Of a DNA stretch of 64,000 bases, positions 1 to 7,205 are shown piece after piece (positions within the stretch are counted from its first letter, which is position 1; the number at the start of each line of letters is the position of its first letter). The DNA comes from JAJDFU01 sp964641965. Its GTDB lineage: Bacteria; Bacteroidota; Bacteroidia; Chitinophagales; Saprospiraceae. The DNA lies in the NCBI GenBank assembly GCA_964641965.1, contig CAZXLD010000003.1, forward strand, positions 1-64,000, given 5' to 3'. The notes beneath the pieces are model-generated. The model made no database searches. It was given only the letters and a program-made list of their open reading frames with translations, and had not been told where the DNA came from. A program made the position numbers and the translations under genes.

Positions 1-55
1 AACTAAAAAGCCACTTCAATTCGAAGTGGCTTTTGCGCCTCAGCAAGGACTTGAA
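1..55. repeat. Direct repeat copy A: tRNA-Asn 3' end plus terminator
   Basis: These 55 bases are identical to 396-450; the copies diverge at base 56 versus base 451. Each copy holds a terminator hairpin followed, on the + strand, by the last 20 nt of the minus-strand tRNA-Asn gene. Copy A has no complete tRNA behind it. It is followed by a short hairpin (64-70 pairs with 77-83) whose loop region still resembles the tRNA 5' part. Because the window begins here, the left limit is unknown and the true repeat may be longer than 55 bp. Confidence 0.9.
5..34 (-). terminator. Intrinsic terminator downstream of the GIY-YIG gene
   Basis: An 8-bp perfect stem (GCCACTTC at 10-17 with GAAGTGGC at 23-30) and a 5-nt loop are flanked by A5 on the left and T4 on the right, so it could work in both directions. 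On the minus strand it would end transcription coming from the GIY-YIG gene. Confidence 0.75.
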
Positions 56-84
56 TACTGAAGCCCTGAGCTACTGCTCAGGGT

Positions 85-387
85 TCAGCATCCTGACCAT
101 TGCAGCAACAGCTGCAAGGCGTCAGGGCCTTGGACCTCCTCCCGATGGGCCAACATGAATCGGATTAGCTTGACTCTGGGTAAATTCTTGAGCTTCTTTT
201 CCAGTTGAAATGCTTCCGAGCGCGATGGCTTCTCGGTGGCCCATAACAGCAGCCAGGGTACTCCGCTCCGAGTCGATTTTTCTTCCTGCCGATTGTGTTG
301 AATAAGCCGGGTCTGCGGGTGCTTCGATATCCCACGATAAAACTGATCCGAAGAACGTGAATACAGGATGTAAACTGAGGTCTTCAT
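85..387 (-). CDS. GIY-YIG nuclease family protein (small, single domain)
   Basis: This 100-residue protein is a stand-alone GIY-YIG domain of the UvrC-like/URI group, usually 80-100 residues. The first motif is read as VYIL near residue 4, the second as FYRG near residue 15, followed by the conserved Arg and the TRLIQHN segment. Later an acidic residue in SEAFQLEKKLK fits the metal-binding Glu. The start at 387 was preferred over an upstream in-frame start at 441, which would run into the terminator and the tRNA 3' end. The gene lies between two copies of the tRNA-Asn 3' end, which suggests it travels as a small unit. DNA cleavage is known for the superfamily; the target is not known. Confidence 0.8.
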   Translation of the reverse strand: MKTSVYILYSRSSDQFYRGISKHPQTRLIQHNRQEEKSTRSGVPWLLLWATEKPSRSEAFQLEKKLKNLPRVKLIRFMLAHREEVQGPDALQLLLQWSGC

Positions 388-395
388 ACGCCCAT

Positions 396-450
396 AACTA
401 AAAAGCCACTTCAATTCGAAGTGGCTTTTGCGCCTCAGCAAGGACTTGAA
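396..450. repeat. Direct repeat copy B, at the intact tRNA-Asn gene
   Basis: This copy is identical to 1-55. It is the copy attached to the complete tRNA-Asn gene: 400-429 is the terminator hairpin and 431-450 is the 3' end of the tRNA. The GIY-YIG gene lies between the two copies, with its start codon 9 nt from this copy. Confidence 0.9.
400..429 (-). terminator. Intrinsic terminator of tRNA-Asn
   Basis: The same hairpin as at 5-34, located directly after the tRNA-Asn 3' end on the minus strand and followed there by a run of five T. Confidence 0.8.
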
Positions 451-504
451 CCTTGGACCTACGGATTAACAGTCCGCCGCTCTAACCAGCTGAGCTACTG
501 AGGC
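431..504 (-). tRNA. tRNA-Asn (anticodon GTT)
   Basis: On the minus strand the sequence folds as a standard 74-nt tRNA: acceptor stem GCCTCAG/CTGAGGC, D arm with AGCTGGTTAGAGC, anticodon loop CTGTTAA giving GTT, and T arm with GGTTCAAGTCC. CCA is not encoded. A promoter lies just upstream and a terminator just downstream. Confidence 0.95.
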
Positions 505-533
505 AAAACTGCCTTTCTATTCAAAGGCGGATG

Positions 534-564
534 CAAATGTACCAGTTCCCGGATTAATGTGCAA
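534..564 (-). promoter_or_regulatory. Promoter of tRNA-Asn (TTG-N20-TACATTTG)
   Basis: On the minus strand a TTG (562-564) is separated by 20 nt from TACATTTG (534-541), matching the Bacteroidota -33/-7 promoter pattern. The tRNA begins 30 nt downstream. The same elements with the same 20-nt spacer precede the other two tRNAs of the window. Confidence 0.75.
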
Positions 565-589
565 TATTTGCGCCAAATTAATTGCCTAC

Positions 590-1510
590 ATGAGCTTACT
601 TGCAGTTGGGACCGTTGCCTTCGACGATATAGAAACTCCATTCGGAAAAGCCGAGAAAGTGGTTGGGGGAGCCGCCACTTATATCACCCTGGCCGCTTCC
701 TATTTTATAAAGGACCAGCAAATCGTATCGGTGGTCGGGGACGACTTTCCCGAGGCTGAGTTAGAAGATCTTCAATCCCGTGGAATTGATCTCGAAGGAC
801 TCCAGATCTTGAAAGGACAGAAGTCTTTTTTTTGGGCAGGTCGTTACCGGTCAGACTTGAATTCCCGAGATACGTTGGAAACCCAATTGAATGTATTAGC
901 TGATTTTGACCCTGTTCTACCTGTATCCTATCAGGAAACAGAATATCTCATGTTGGGTAACCTTACTCCAGCTGTGCAACAACGCGTTTTGGATCAAATG
1001 AAAAAACGCCCCCAAATCGTTGCCCTGGACACCATGAACTTTTGGATGGATCACGCACTTGACAGTCTAAAAAGTGTTCTGCAGCAAATTGATATCCTCA
1101 TCATAAACGATGAAGAAGCACGACAGCTTTCGGAAGACCATTCCCTGGTGCGGGCTGCACAAATTATTCATGAAATGGGGCCCAACTATCTCATCATCAA
1201 AAAAGGAGAGAATGGAGCTCTACTTTTCAATGCAGATCAAGTATTCTTCGCTCCCGCCTTGCCATTAGCCGACGTGTTTGACCCGACTGGCGCAGGAGAT
1301 ACGTTTGCGGGAGGCTTCATGGGTTATTTAGCCAGAACCCGAGATAATTCATTTGAAAACATGAAAAGGGCCGTCATTTTTGGCTCTACCATGGCTTCTT
1401 TCTGTGTGGAGAAGTTTGGTACCGAACGACTAAAAGATCTCGATTCCGATCAGATCAACCAACGGTTTCAACGATTTGTAGAGCTTACTCGTTTTCAAGC
1501 CGATATATGA
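590..1510 (+). CDS. PfkB family carbohydrate kinase
   Basis: This 306-residue protein is an ATP-dependent sugar or nucleoside kinase of the ribokinase/PfkB family. The N-terminal substrate half has the VGGAATYITLA segment (first PfkB signature region). The C-terminal half has the second signature DPTGAGDTFAGGF, whose Asp near residue 237 is the expected catalytic base. ATG at 590 was chosen because homology starts at MSLLAVG; an upstream ATG at 557 adds 11 unlikely residues. It is transcribed alone, away from tRNA-Asn. The family cannot be resolved to a substrate from sequence alone; residues around DDIETPFG fit the group often annotated simply as sugar kinase in Bacteroidota. Confidence 0.88.
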   Translation: MSLLAVGTVAFDDIETPFGKAEKVVGGAATYITLAASYFIKDQQIVSVVGDDFPEAELEDLQSRGIDLEGLQILKGQKSFFWAGRYRSDLNSRDTLETQLNVLADFDPVLPVSYQETEYLMLGNLTPAVQQRVLDQMKKRPQIVALDTMNFWMDHALDSLKSVLQQIDILIINDEEARQLSEDHSLVRAAQIIHEMGPNYLIIKKGENGALLFNADQVFFAPALPLADVFDPTGAGDTFAGGFMGYLARTRDNSFENMKRAVIFGSTMASFCVEKFGTERLKDLDSDQINQRFQRFVELTRFQADI

Positions 1511-1557
1511 GCTAGCTTAAATCGTAAATAGAAGAGCCGCACTCAAAACTCAAATCC

Positions 1558-2607
1558 CTATTTGTTCGCCAATTGGCCGCAAGCAGCGTCAATATCCTTA
1601 CCGCGACTCCTTCTTAGGGTAACCATTACCCCCTGATCACGCAGTCGTAGAGCAAAGGAATCAATGCGGTCTTCGTCGGATTTTCGAAAAGAAGCTCCAT
1701 CGATAGGGTTGTACTCAATGATATTGACCTTGACCGGGAATCGACGACACAGCTTCCCCAGGTTATCCGCATCTTGGAGACTGTCGTTAAACCCCTGAAA
1801 GGCAATATATTCATAGCTTATCTTGGCCCTCGTGTTGCGATAGAAGTATTCGAGCGCATCCATTAATACCGATAAGTTATTCTGCTCATTGATCGGCATA
1901 ATGTCATTGCGCTTTTGATCATCGGCAGCATGTAAGGACAAAGCCAGGTTGGTTTTACATCCATCATCGGCCAATCGGCGGATCATTTTCGCTATACCTG
2001 CCGTACTTATTGTGATCCGCTTAGGTGACATGCCCAGTCCATCCGGAGCCGTAATACGATCAATACTCTCCATAACAGTTCTGTAAGCCAGCAAAGGCTC
2101 CCCCATACCCATATATACAATATTGGTTAGTGGGTGCTGAAAGGTGGCCTCGGATTGCCGATTTACCAAGACCACCTGATCATAGATCTCGGCTGCTTCC
2201 AGGTTTCGAACCCGGCTCATCTTTCCAGTAGCGCAAAACTTGCAGCTTAGGCTACAGCCAACTTGAGAAGACACACAGGCTGTAAAGCGTCGATCTTCAG
2301 GTACAGGGATCAAAACGGACTCAATCAAATGGCCATCATAGAGGCGAAAGCGAGATTTAATTGTACCATCCAAGGAGCGCTGAACTTGGTCTTCTGCCAG
2401 GGCATTGATGACAAATTCTTCTTCCAGCCTGACCCTTAATTTCTTGGAAAGGTTGGTCATCTGGTCAAACGAATGCACACCCTTTCTCCAAAGCCATTCG
2501 CGAACTTGTTTAGCACGAAAAGACGCTTCTCCCCATGCTTGAAACTGGGCGACCAACGCTCCTTCCGATAGCTTTCGAATATCTTTTTTAACGGCTGTTA
2601 CATCCAT
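1558..2607 (-). CDS. rlmN: 23S rRNA (adenine2503-C2)/tRNA (adenine37-C2) methyltransferase RlmN
   Basis: RlmN is a radical SAM enzyme that methylates C2 of A2503 in 23S rRNA and A37 in some tRNAs. The 349-residue protein carries the CxxxCxxC cluster at Cys118, Cys122 and Cys125, preceded by the conserved Cys111, and the C-terminal methyl-carrying Cys at residue 343 (in DAACGQ). These match the two cysteines essential in E. coli RlmN. The GEPLL motif is present. ATG at 2607 was chosen over a start 10 codons upstream because a -7 promoter box ends only 4 nt before it. It is divergent from rpoN, with about 100 bp between the two genes. Confidence 0.97.
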   Translation of the reverse strand: MDVTAVKKDIRKLSEGALVAQFQAWGEASFRAKQVREWLWRKGVHSFDQMTNLSKKLRVRLEEEFVINALAEDQVQRSLDGTIKSRFRLYDGHLIESVLIPVPEDRRFTACVSSQVGCSLSCKFCATGKMSRVRNLEAAEIYDQVVLVNRQSEATFQHPLTNIVYMGMGEPLLAYRTVMESIDRITAPDGLGMSPKRITISTAGIAKMIRRLADDGCKTNLALSLHAADDQKRNDIMPINEQNNLSVLMDALEYFYRNTRAKISYEYIAFQGFNDSLQDADNLGKLCRRFPVKVNIIEYNPIDGASFRKSDEDRIDSFALRLRDQGVMVTLRRSRGKDIDAACGQLANK

Positions 2608-2611
2608 AGTG

Positions 2612-2619
2612 CAAAGGTA
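2612..2619 (-). promoter_or_regulatory. -7 promoter box of rlmN
   Basis: Minus-strand TACCTTTG matches the Bacteroidota TAnnTTTG element and sits 4 nt before the rlmN ATG, implying a leaderless or nearly leaderless mRNA. No TTG is found at the expected 20-nt spacing (one lies at 15 nt), so only the -7 element is claimed. Confidence 0.45.
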
Positions 2620-2709
2620 ACGCTTGTCCGGAAACAAGAGTTTGATCCTTTATTCAAAACCAAAGGCGACCTCCTTTTTGTTGTACCTTTATTTGAAGTA
2701 TCATATCCT

Positions 2710-4116
2710 ATGGCCAGATTTGGGACATCCACTACTTTTCGAACGGAGCAGACCCTTTCTCCTCTTCAAATCCAGTTGATGCAACTGCTTCGGGTCCCTG
2801 ATGCCCTGCTCAACAATGTGATAGAGAAAGAACTGGAGAAGAATGAGCTTCTGGAAAAAGAACCTCCTGGCCAAGACACAGATATCCCATCCCCAGGTGA
2901 TAACCAGTCAAGACCCTGGTCTGGAAGAGAAGAACCTCAATACCCACCTATTGAAGATAAACCAACTTTACATGAGTTTCTCGAATCCCAATTAGGCACG
3001 CTACAGTGGGAGCGCGAACAGGACCGCCGTATTGCTGAACACATTTTAGGTTCTATTGGGCCATCAGGATACCTGAGCCGTTCTTTACAGGCCATTCAGG
3101 ACGACATTCTGTTAAACGAGTATGAAGAGGTAGAGTTGGATAGAATTGAGTCGATCCTCTATAAGGTTCAACAATTAGATCCCCCTGGTATTGCGGCCCG
3201 CAACTTAAGGGAGTGTCTACTTATCCAGTTAGACCAGCAGCTGAGCCAAGAAGACGAAACCCAAACAGCAACAGATTGTAAAGAATTAGCACTCGCCAGA
3301 ACGATCATTGGAGACTATTTCGATGCTTATTCCAAGAAGCAATACCAAAAAATAGAACAGGAAATCGCGATCGACAAGGAAGCCCTAAAACGCGCCGATG
3401 AAAAAATCCAACATCTTAACCCGAAACCTGCAAGTGGTTATACTAGTGGAGAACGAAAAGAACTCTCCTATATCATTCCGGATTTTATCATCAAGAACCA
3501 AGGGGAAAATCTGGAAGTAGCGCTTTACAACCCTAATCTTCCCAAACTCCGGATCAACGAATTTTATTCGGAGATGCTTCAAGGCATCAAAAAGCAGGAT
3601 AAAGTCTCGAAAAAAAAGAAGGAAGAATACACTTACATCAAGCAAAAAGTAGATGCTGCAAGATGGTTTATCGAAGCCATTCGACAGCGACAGGAAACCC
3701 TATTAAAAACGATGAATGCCATTGTGCATTTTCAGCGCAATTATTTTCTTAGTGGGGACATACAGGATCTCCGTCCTATGATCTACAAAGATATTGCAGC
3801 CCTTACCCATTTGGACATTTCTACCATTTCGAGAGTTGTGAACAGCAAATATGTCCAAACGGAGTTTGGGACTAAACTGCTTAAGGATTTTTTCTCCGAA
3901 GGAATCACAACTGCTTCCGGTGAAGAGGTCTCCAACCTTGAGGTCAAGCAAAAACTTCGCGATTTGGTGGATAAGGAAAACAAGCAACGTCCGCTATCTG
4001 ATCAAAAATTAATGACCTTGTTAAATCAAGAAGGGTATGGTATTGCCCGAAGAACGGTTGCCAAGTACCGAGAGCAATTGGGAATTCCGGTAGCTCGTTT
4101 ACGCAAGGAAATCTAA
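2710..4116 (+). CDS. rpoN: RNA polymerase sigma-54 factor RpoN
   Basis: The alternative sigma factor directs RNA polymerase to -24/-12 promoters and needs an enhancer-binding ATPase to open them. The 468-residue protein has the Gln/Leu-rich activator-interacting N-terminus (LSPLQIQLMQLL, residues about 17-28), an acidic linker (about 50-90), the core-binding region, a helix-turn-helix (DISTISRVVNSKYV) and the diagnostic RpoN box ARRTVAKYRE near the C-terminus. Length is normal for the family. Its stop codon lies 3 bp from the stop of the convergent aminotransferase, leaving no room for a separate terminator. No bacterial enhancer-binding protein is seen in the window. Confidence 0.97.
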   Translation: MARFGTSTTFRTEQTLSPLQIQLMQLLRVPDALLNNVIEKELEKNELLEKEPPGQDTDIPSPGDNQSRPWSGREEPQYPPIEDKPTLHEFLESQLGTLQWEREQDRRIAEHILGSIGPSGYLSRSLQAIQDDILLNEYEEVELDRIESILYKVQQLDPPGIAARNLRECLLIQLDQQLSQEDETQTATDCKELALARTIIGDYFDAYSKKQYQKIEQEIAIDKEALKRADEKIQHLNPKPASGYTSGERKELSYIIPDFIIKNQGENLEVALYNPNLPKLRINEFYSEMLQGIKKQDKVSKKKKEEYTYIKQKVDAARWFIEAIRQRQETLLKTMNAIVHFQRNYFLSGDIQDLRPMIYKDIAALTHLDISTISRVVNSKYVQTEFGTKLLKDFFSEGITTASGEEVSNLEVKQKLRDLVDKENKQRPLSDQKLMTLLNQEGYGIARRTVAKYREQLGIPVARLRKEI

Positions 4117-4119
4117 ATG

Positions 4120-5307
4120 TTAACCTATCCTGTCCAGCCCTTCTAAAATCACCCCACACGCCCATCGGATCTCTTCTTCTCCAATAATAAGTGGAGGCGC
4201 AATTCGCAAAGCCCGACTATTGAATAAAAACCAATCGGTTATCAATCCTTTTTTCAGACAGTAGTCAATGACCTGCTTTACCTGTTCGAAGGATTCCAAT
4301 TCTATAGCCATCCACAATCCGGCGTGCCGAACTCCTAAAATGGCTGGATGCTTTAATAGGCTTACAAATAAATCCGCCTTTTTCTTCACCTGGCGAACGT
4401 AACCCTCGGCTATTAAAGTTTCCACTGTTGCCAAGGCAGCAGCACAGCAGACCGGATGCCCCCCGAAGGTGGTGATATGCCCCAAAATAGGTTGGCTAGC
4501 CAAAGCATACATCATCGCTTTGGATGAAATAAAAGCCCCAATTGGCATACCTCCCCCAAGACCTTTTGCTAACAACAGGATATCGGGAATTATCCCATAC
4601 TGTTCAAAAGCAAACAAGCTTCCTGTTCGCCCCATACCCGCTTGTATCTCGTCCAGAATGAGCAAGGTTCCGGTCTCATCACAGCGATCGCGTAATTCCT
4701 GCAAGTAGGTAGGAGATGGTTTTCGAATGCCCCATTCCGCCTGGACGGTTTCCACAATAACAGCAGCTGTTTGAGAAGTTATTTGGCGCAAGCACCAGGA
4801 ACAATTGAAATCTATGTGTTTGATGCCAGGCAACAAGGGGTAATAGGCCTGCGTAAAATAGGTGGGATCCATCAAACTGGCTGCCCCTTGTGTACTTCCG
4901 TGGTAGGCGTACCGGGTCGCAATGAACTCAGTTCGCCCAGTGTACCTTTTGGCCAGCTTCATGGCCCCCTCAGTAGCCTCGGCTCCCGAATTTACAAAAT
5001 AGACACTGTCCAGGGGCTGAGGTAACAGATTAGCTAATACTTCCGCTAGCCGTACCTGGGGTTCTAAAATAAACTCCCCATACACCAGCGTATGCATATA
5101 CTGCTGGGCCTGCTGTTGGACGGCACCAACTACTGCAGGATGGCAATGACCTAAGGCGCTCACCCCGATACCGGCAATCAGATCCAAGTACTTCTTCCCA
5201 TGCCGATCATAGATGTATAGCCCTTCAGCTCGTTCAATCTCAAGACCTAGCGGAAAATCACTAGTCTGGGCTACATGTGCTAAAAAGCGTTGTCTTAGAT
5301 TTGGCAT
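4120..5307 (-). CDS. Class III aminotransferase (acetylornithine/4-aminobutyrate type)
   Basis: This 395-residue PLP-dependent enzyme belongs to fold type I, subgroup II. Visible features are the GVSALGHCHPAVV segment, the phosphate-binding NSGAEATEGAMKLA, the cofactor-stacking LILDEIQAGMGRTG with the PLP-contacting Asp, and the Schiff-base lysine in LLAKGLGGGMPIG. The family moves an amino group from an omega-amine such as acetylornithine, ornithine or 4-aminobutyrate to 2-oxoglutarate. Substrate is not decided by the sequence; no arginine biosynthesis neighbours are present. Bacteroidota commonly carry this gene as an orphan annotated aspartate aminotransferase family protein. It converges tail to tail with rpoN. 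Confidence 0.88.
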   Translation of the reverse strand: MPNLRQRFLAHVAQTSDFPLGLEIERAEGLYIYDRHGKKYLDLIAGIGVSALGHCHPAVVGAVQQQAQQYMHTLVYGEFILEPQVRLAEVLANLLPQPLDSVYFVNSGAEATEGAMKLAKRYTGRTEFIATRYAYHGSTQGAASLMDPTYFTQAYYPLLPGIKHIDFNCSWCLRQITSQTAAVIVETVQAEWGIRKPSPTYLQELRDRCDETGTLLILDEIQAGMGRTGSLFAFEQYGIIPDILLLAKGLGGGMPIGAFISSKAMMYALASQPILGHITTFGGHPVCCAAALATVETLIAEGYVRQVKKKADLFVSLLKHPAILGVRHAGLWMAIELESFEQVKQVIDYCLKKGLITDWFLFNSRALRIAPPLIIGEEEIRWACGVILEGLDRIG

Positions 5308-5422
5308 TCAAACAAAGGATTGGACTCAGGATAACTGTGACTGCTAAATGAAGTAATAATCCACATTTAATTTGAGTTATCTACGCATCCTTTTTGATCT
5401 AATTTTATCATTTTCATCGGCC

Positions 5423-6088
5423 TTATTCAGAGATTCCAAAGTGACGATCCCTAAAGGCCTCAAATTCGGGTTGAATCCGGAGGTAAGCCAGTTTATCCTC
5501 TTTCAAGATTCGATCTCTTCCGGTTAAATCTAGTTCAATTGCTTTCTCTAGCTTCGAAAAGGCGTCCGCTTTTTGTTCTTCCAAGCTATCAATGCAGGCC
5601 AACAAAAAATACGTCTCTGCATGATCAGGTAGGATCGTCAACGTTTTATTGAAATAACTTCTGGCAGCAGGTAGATCGTACTGATTTAGCTCTTTAATTC
5701 CTGATTGCTTAAATCGTTCAAGTGCACGTTGAATAATAACCTGGTGGTCTTGGTTGTCCCGAATCTCGTAGTTCCCATTTGGCAGGTATTTATTGACTTG
5801 TGCGGAAACTAGCTTACCCTCTCGAAAGAAATTACATTCCAACTCCATCAGCATGAGATTGGAGGCATATATCTCCAGATCAAAGGCGGAGCCCTGGTAA
5901 TCAAATTGGTGCAATGTAGTCAGTCGAGTAATATTTCTTTTCTCTGTAATTACCTCATCATTGGCATACACCTTCTCCTTTCCATTCAAGGTAGACAACC
6001 AGACTCGGAGAATAACTTCCGGCTCTCGATGAACGAACCAAATCCCGCTAACTACAGAGGTGGTTGAGCTACTCGGCAGGTTTTTCAT
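5423..6088 (-). CDS. TPR-containing protein of unknown function
   Basis: The 221-residue protein has no signal peptide or membrane segment. Residues 1-110 are a beta-rich region I do not recognise. Residues about 128-190 contain tetratricopeptide-like repeats (ARSYFNKTLTILPDHAETYFLLACIDSL, then FSKLEKAIELD). The C-terminus reads RIQPEFEAFRDRHFG, a tail also common in the TPR modules of Bacteroidota regulators; the BTAD protein at 25.5 kb ends in a similar VQPEFKALHGHPRF. A role in protein-protein contacts is likely. It is a monocistron between divergent genes with about 210 bp upstream. Confidence 0.75.
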   Translation of the reverse strand: MKNLPSSSTTSVVSGIWFVHREPEVILRVWLSTLNGKEKVYANDEVITEKRNITRLTTLHQFDYQGSAFDLEIYASNLMLMELECNFFREGKLVSAQVNKYLPNGNYEIRDNQDHQVIIQRALERFKQSGIKELNQYDLPAARSYFNKTLTILPDHAETYFLLACIDSLEEQKADAFSKLEKAIELDLTGRDRILKEDKLAYLRIQPEFEAFRDRHFGISE

Positions 6089-6300
6089 TGAAGGAAGTTA
6101 ATTCTTGCTTTGGAAAATCTGAACCTCTCATCCTAAAATGTGCCTTATTATAATTGGTTTTGTGGGAAAGAGCCTCTATTACCCCTGCCATAATGATTCC
6201 CTCGATCTAATTCCAGTTGAAAGACCGGTACTTTGTTCATCCTTAGGTACTGCCAACGAGTTATACATACGGGGTTAGCCTATTTTTATCAGTAGCTTTA

Positions 6301-7143
6301 ATGATGTCAACTAAAGGAATAAAAATACACCGTTACAAACAGGAAGATTGGTTGGATAAGGAGGATATTCTAGCCATGGAGGAGCCCCTTGAGCTCAGAT
6401 TGGCTTGGGGTAAAGGTAAGGAGAGGAGGGATAAGGCACTTGCAATAACGATGAGAACTCCTGGGCAAGATGAAGAGCTTGCATTAGGTTTTCTATTCAC
6501 CGAAGGCATTATACAAACAAAAGCGGATGTACTTTCTGTCAAATACCCGGGGCTGCATTTGCAAAGCGATTCCAGGGAAAATATTTTGCTGGTAGAGTTG
6601 CATCCCAGATTGGACCTTAACATCGAACGCTTAAACCGCCACTTTTATACCTCTAGTAGCTGTGGAGTCTGTGGAAAGGCCTCCATCGAGCTGGTTCAGC
6701 AGAATATTCTCTATATCCCTAAAAAAGGCACTCCAAAAGTTAGTCCGTCTATCCTGGGCACCTTCCCAAACCTCCTGAAAAAAGCGCAGGATCTGTTCGA
6801 GCAAACTGGAGGAATTCACGCAGCTGGGCTTTTTAGAGCTTCAGGGCAATTGTTGTTGAGTAAAGAAGATGTAGGCCGCCACAATGCGTTAGATAAATTA
6901 ATCGGTGCAGGACTCCATTCGAATCTCCTCCCGATGCAGGACCATATCCTGCTAGTAAGTGGACGGGCCAGTTTTGAATTGGTACAAAAAGCTCTAATGG
7001 CAGGTATTTCTTTCCTGGCTGCAGTGGGAGCTCCTTCAAGTCTAGCTGTAGAACTAGCTCAGGATTATGGAATGACCTTAGTTGGATTTTTACGTGCTGA
7101 CTCGTTTAATGTGTATAATGACAATAATCGCATACTTTCTTAA
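6301..7143 (+). CDS. fdhD: Formate dehydrogenase accessory sulfurtransferase FdhD
   Basis: FdhD moves sulfur from a cysteine desulfurase to the molybdenum cofactor of formate dehydrogenase-type enzymes. The 280-residue protein shows the two required cysteines in SSSCGVCGKASIE (Cys121 and Cys124), the nucleotide-contacting TPGQDEELALGFLFTEG segment and KEDVGRHNALDKL, all diagnostic of the family. There is a double ATG (MM), so the start could be 6301 or 6304. The molybdopterin oxidoreductase that it presumably serves begins within about 60 bp downstream, and moaA follows, giving a functional molybdenum cluster. Confidence 0.95.
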   Translation: MMSTKGIKIHRYKQEDWLDKEDILAMEEPLELRLAWGKGKERRDKALAITMRTPGQDEELALGFLFTEGIIQTKADVLSVKYPGLHLQSDSRENILLVELHPRLDLNIERLNRHFYTSSSCGVCGKASIELVQQNILYIPKKGTPKVSPSILGTFPNLLKKAQDLFEQTGGIHAAGLFRASGQLLLSKEDVGRHNALDKLIGAGLHSNLLPMQDHILLVSGRASFELVQKALMAGISFLAAVGAPSSLAVELAQDYGMTLVGFLRADSFNVYNDNNRILS

Positions 7144-7205
7144 GTAGGTTGCAAAAGTCCCTGGGCCAGTGTATTTTCCCTCTGCCAACCTCAACCATAC
7201 AGCGC

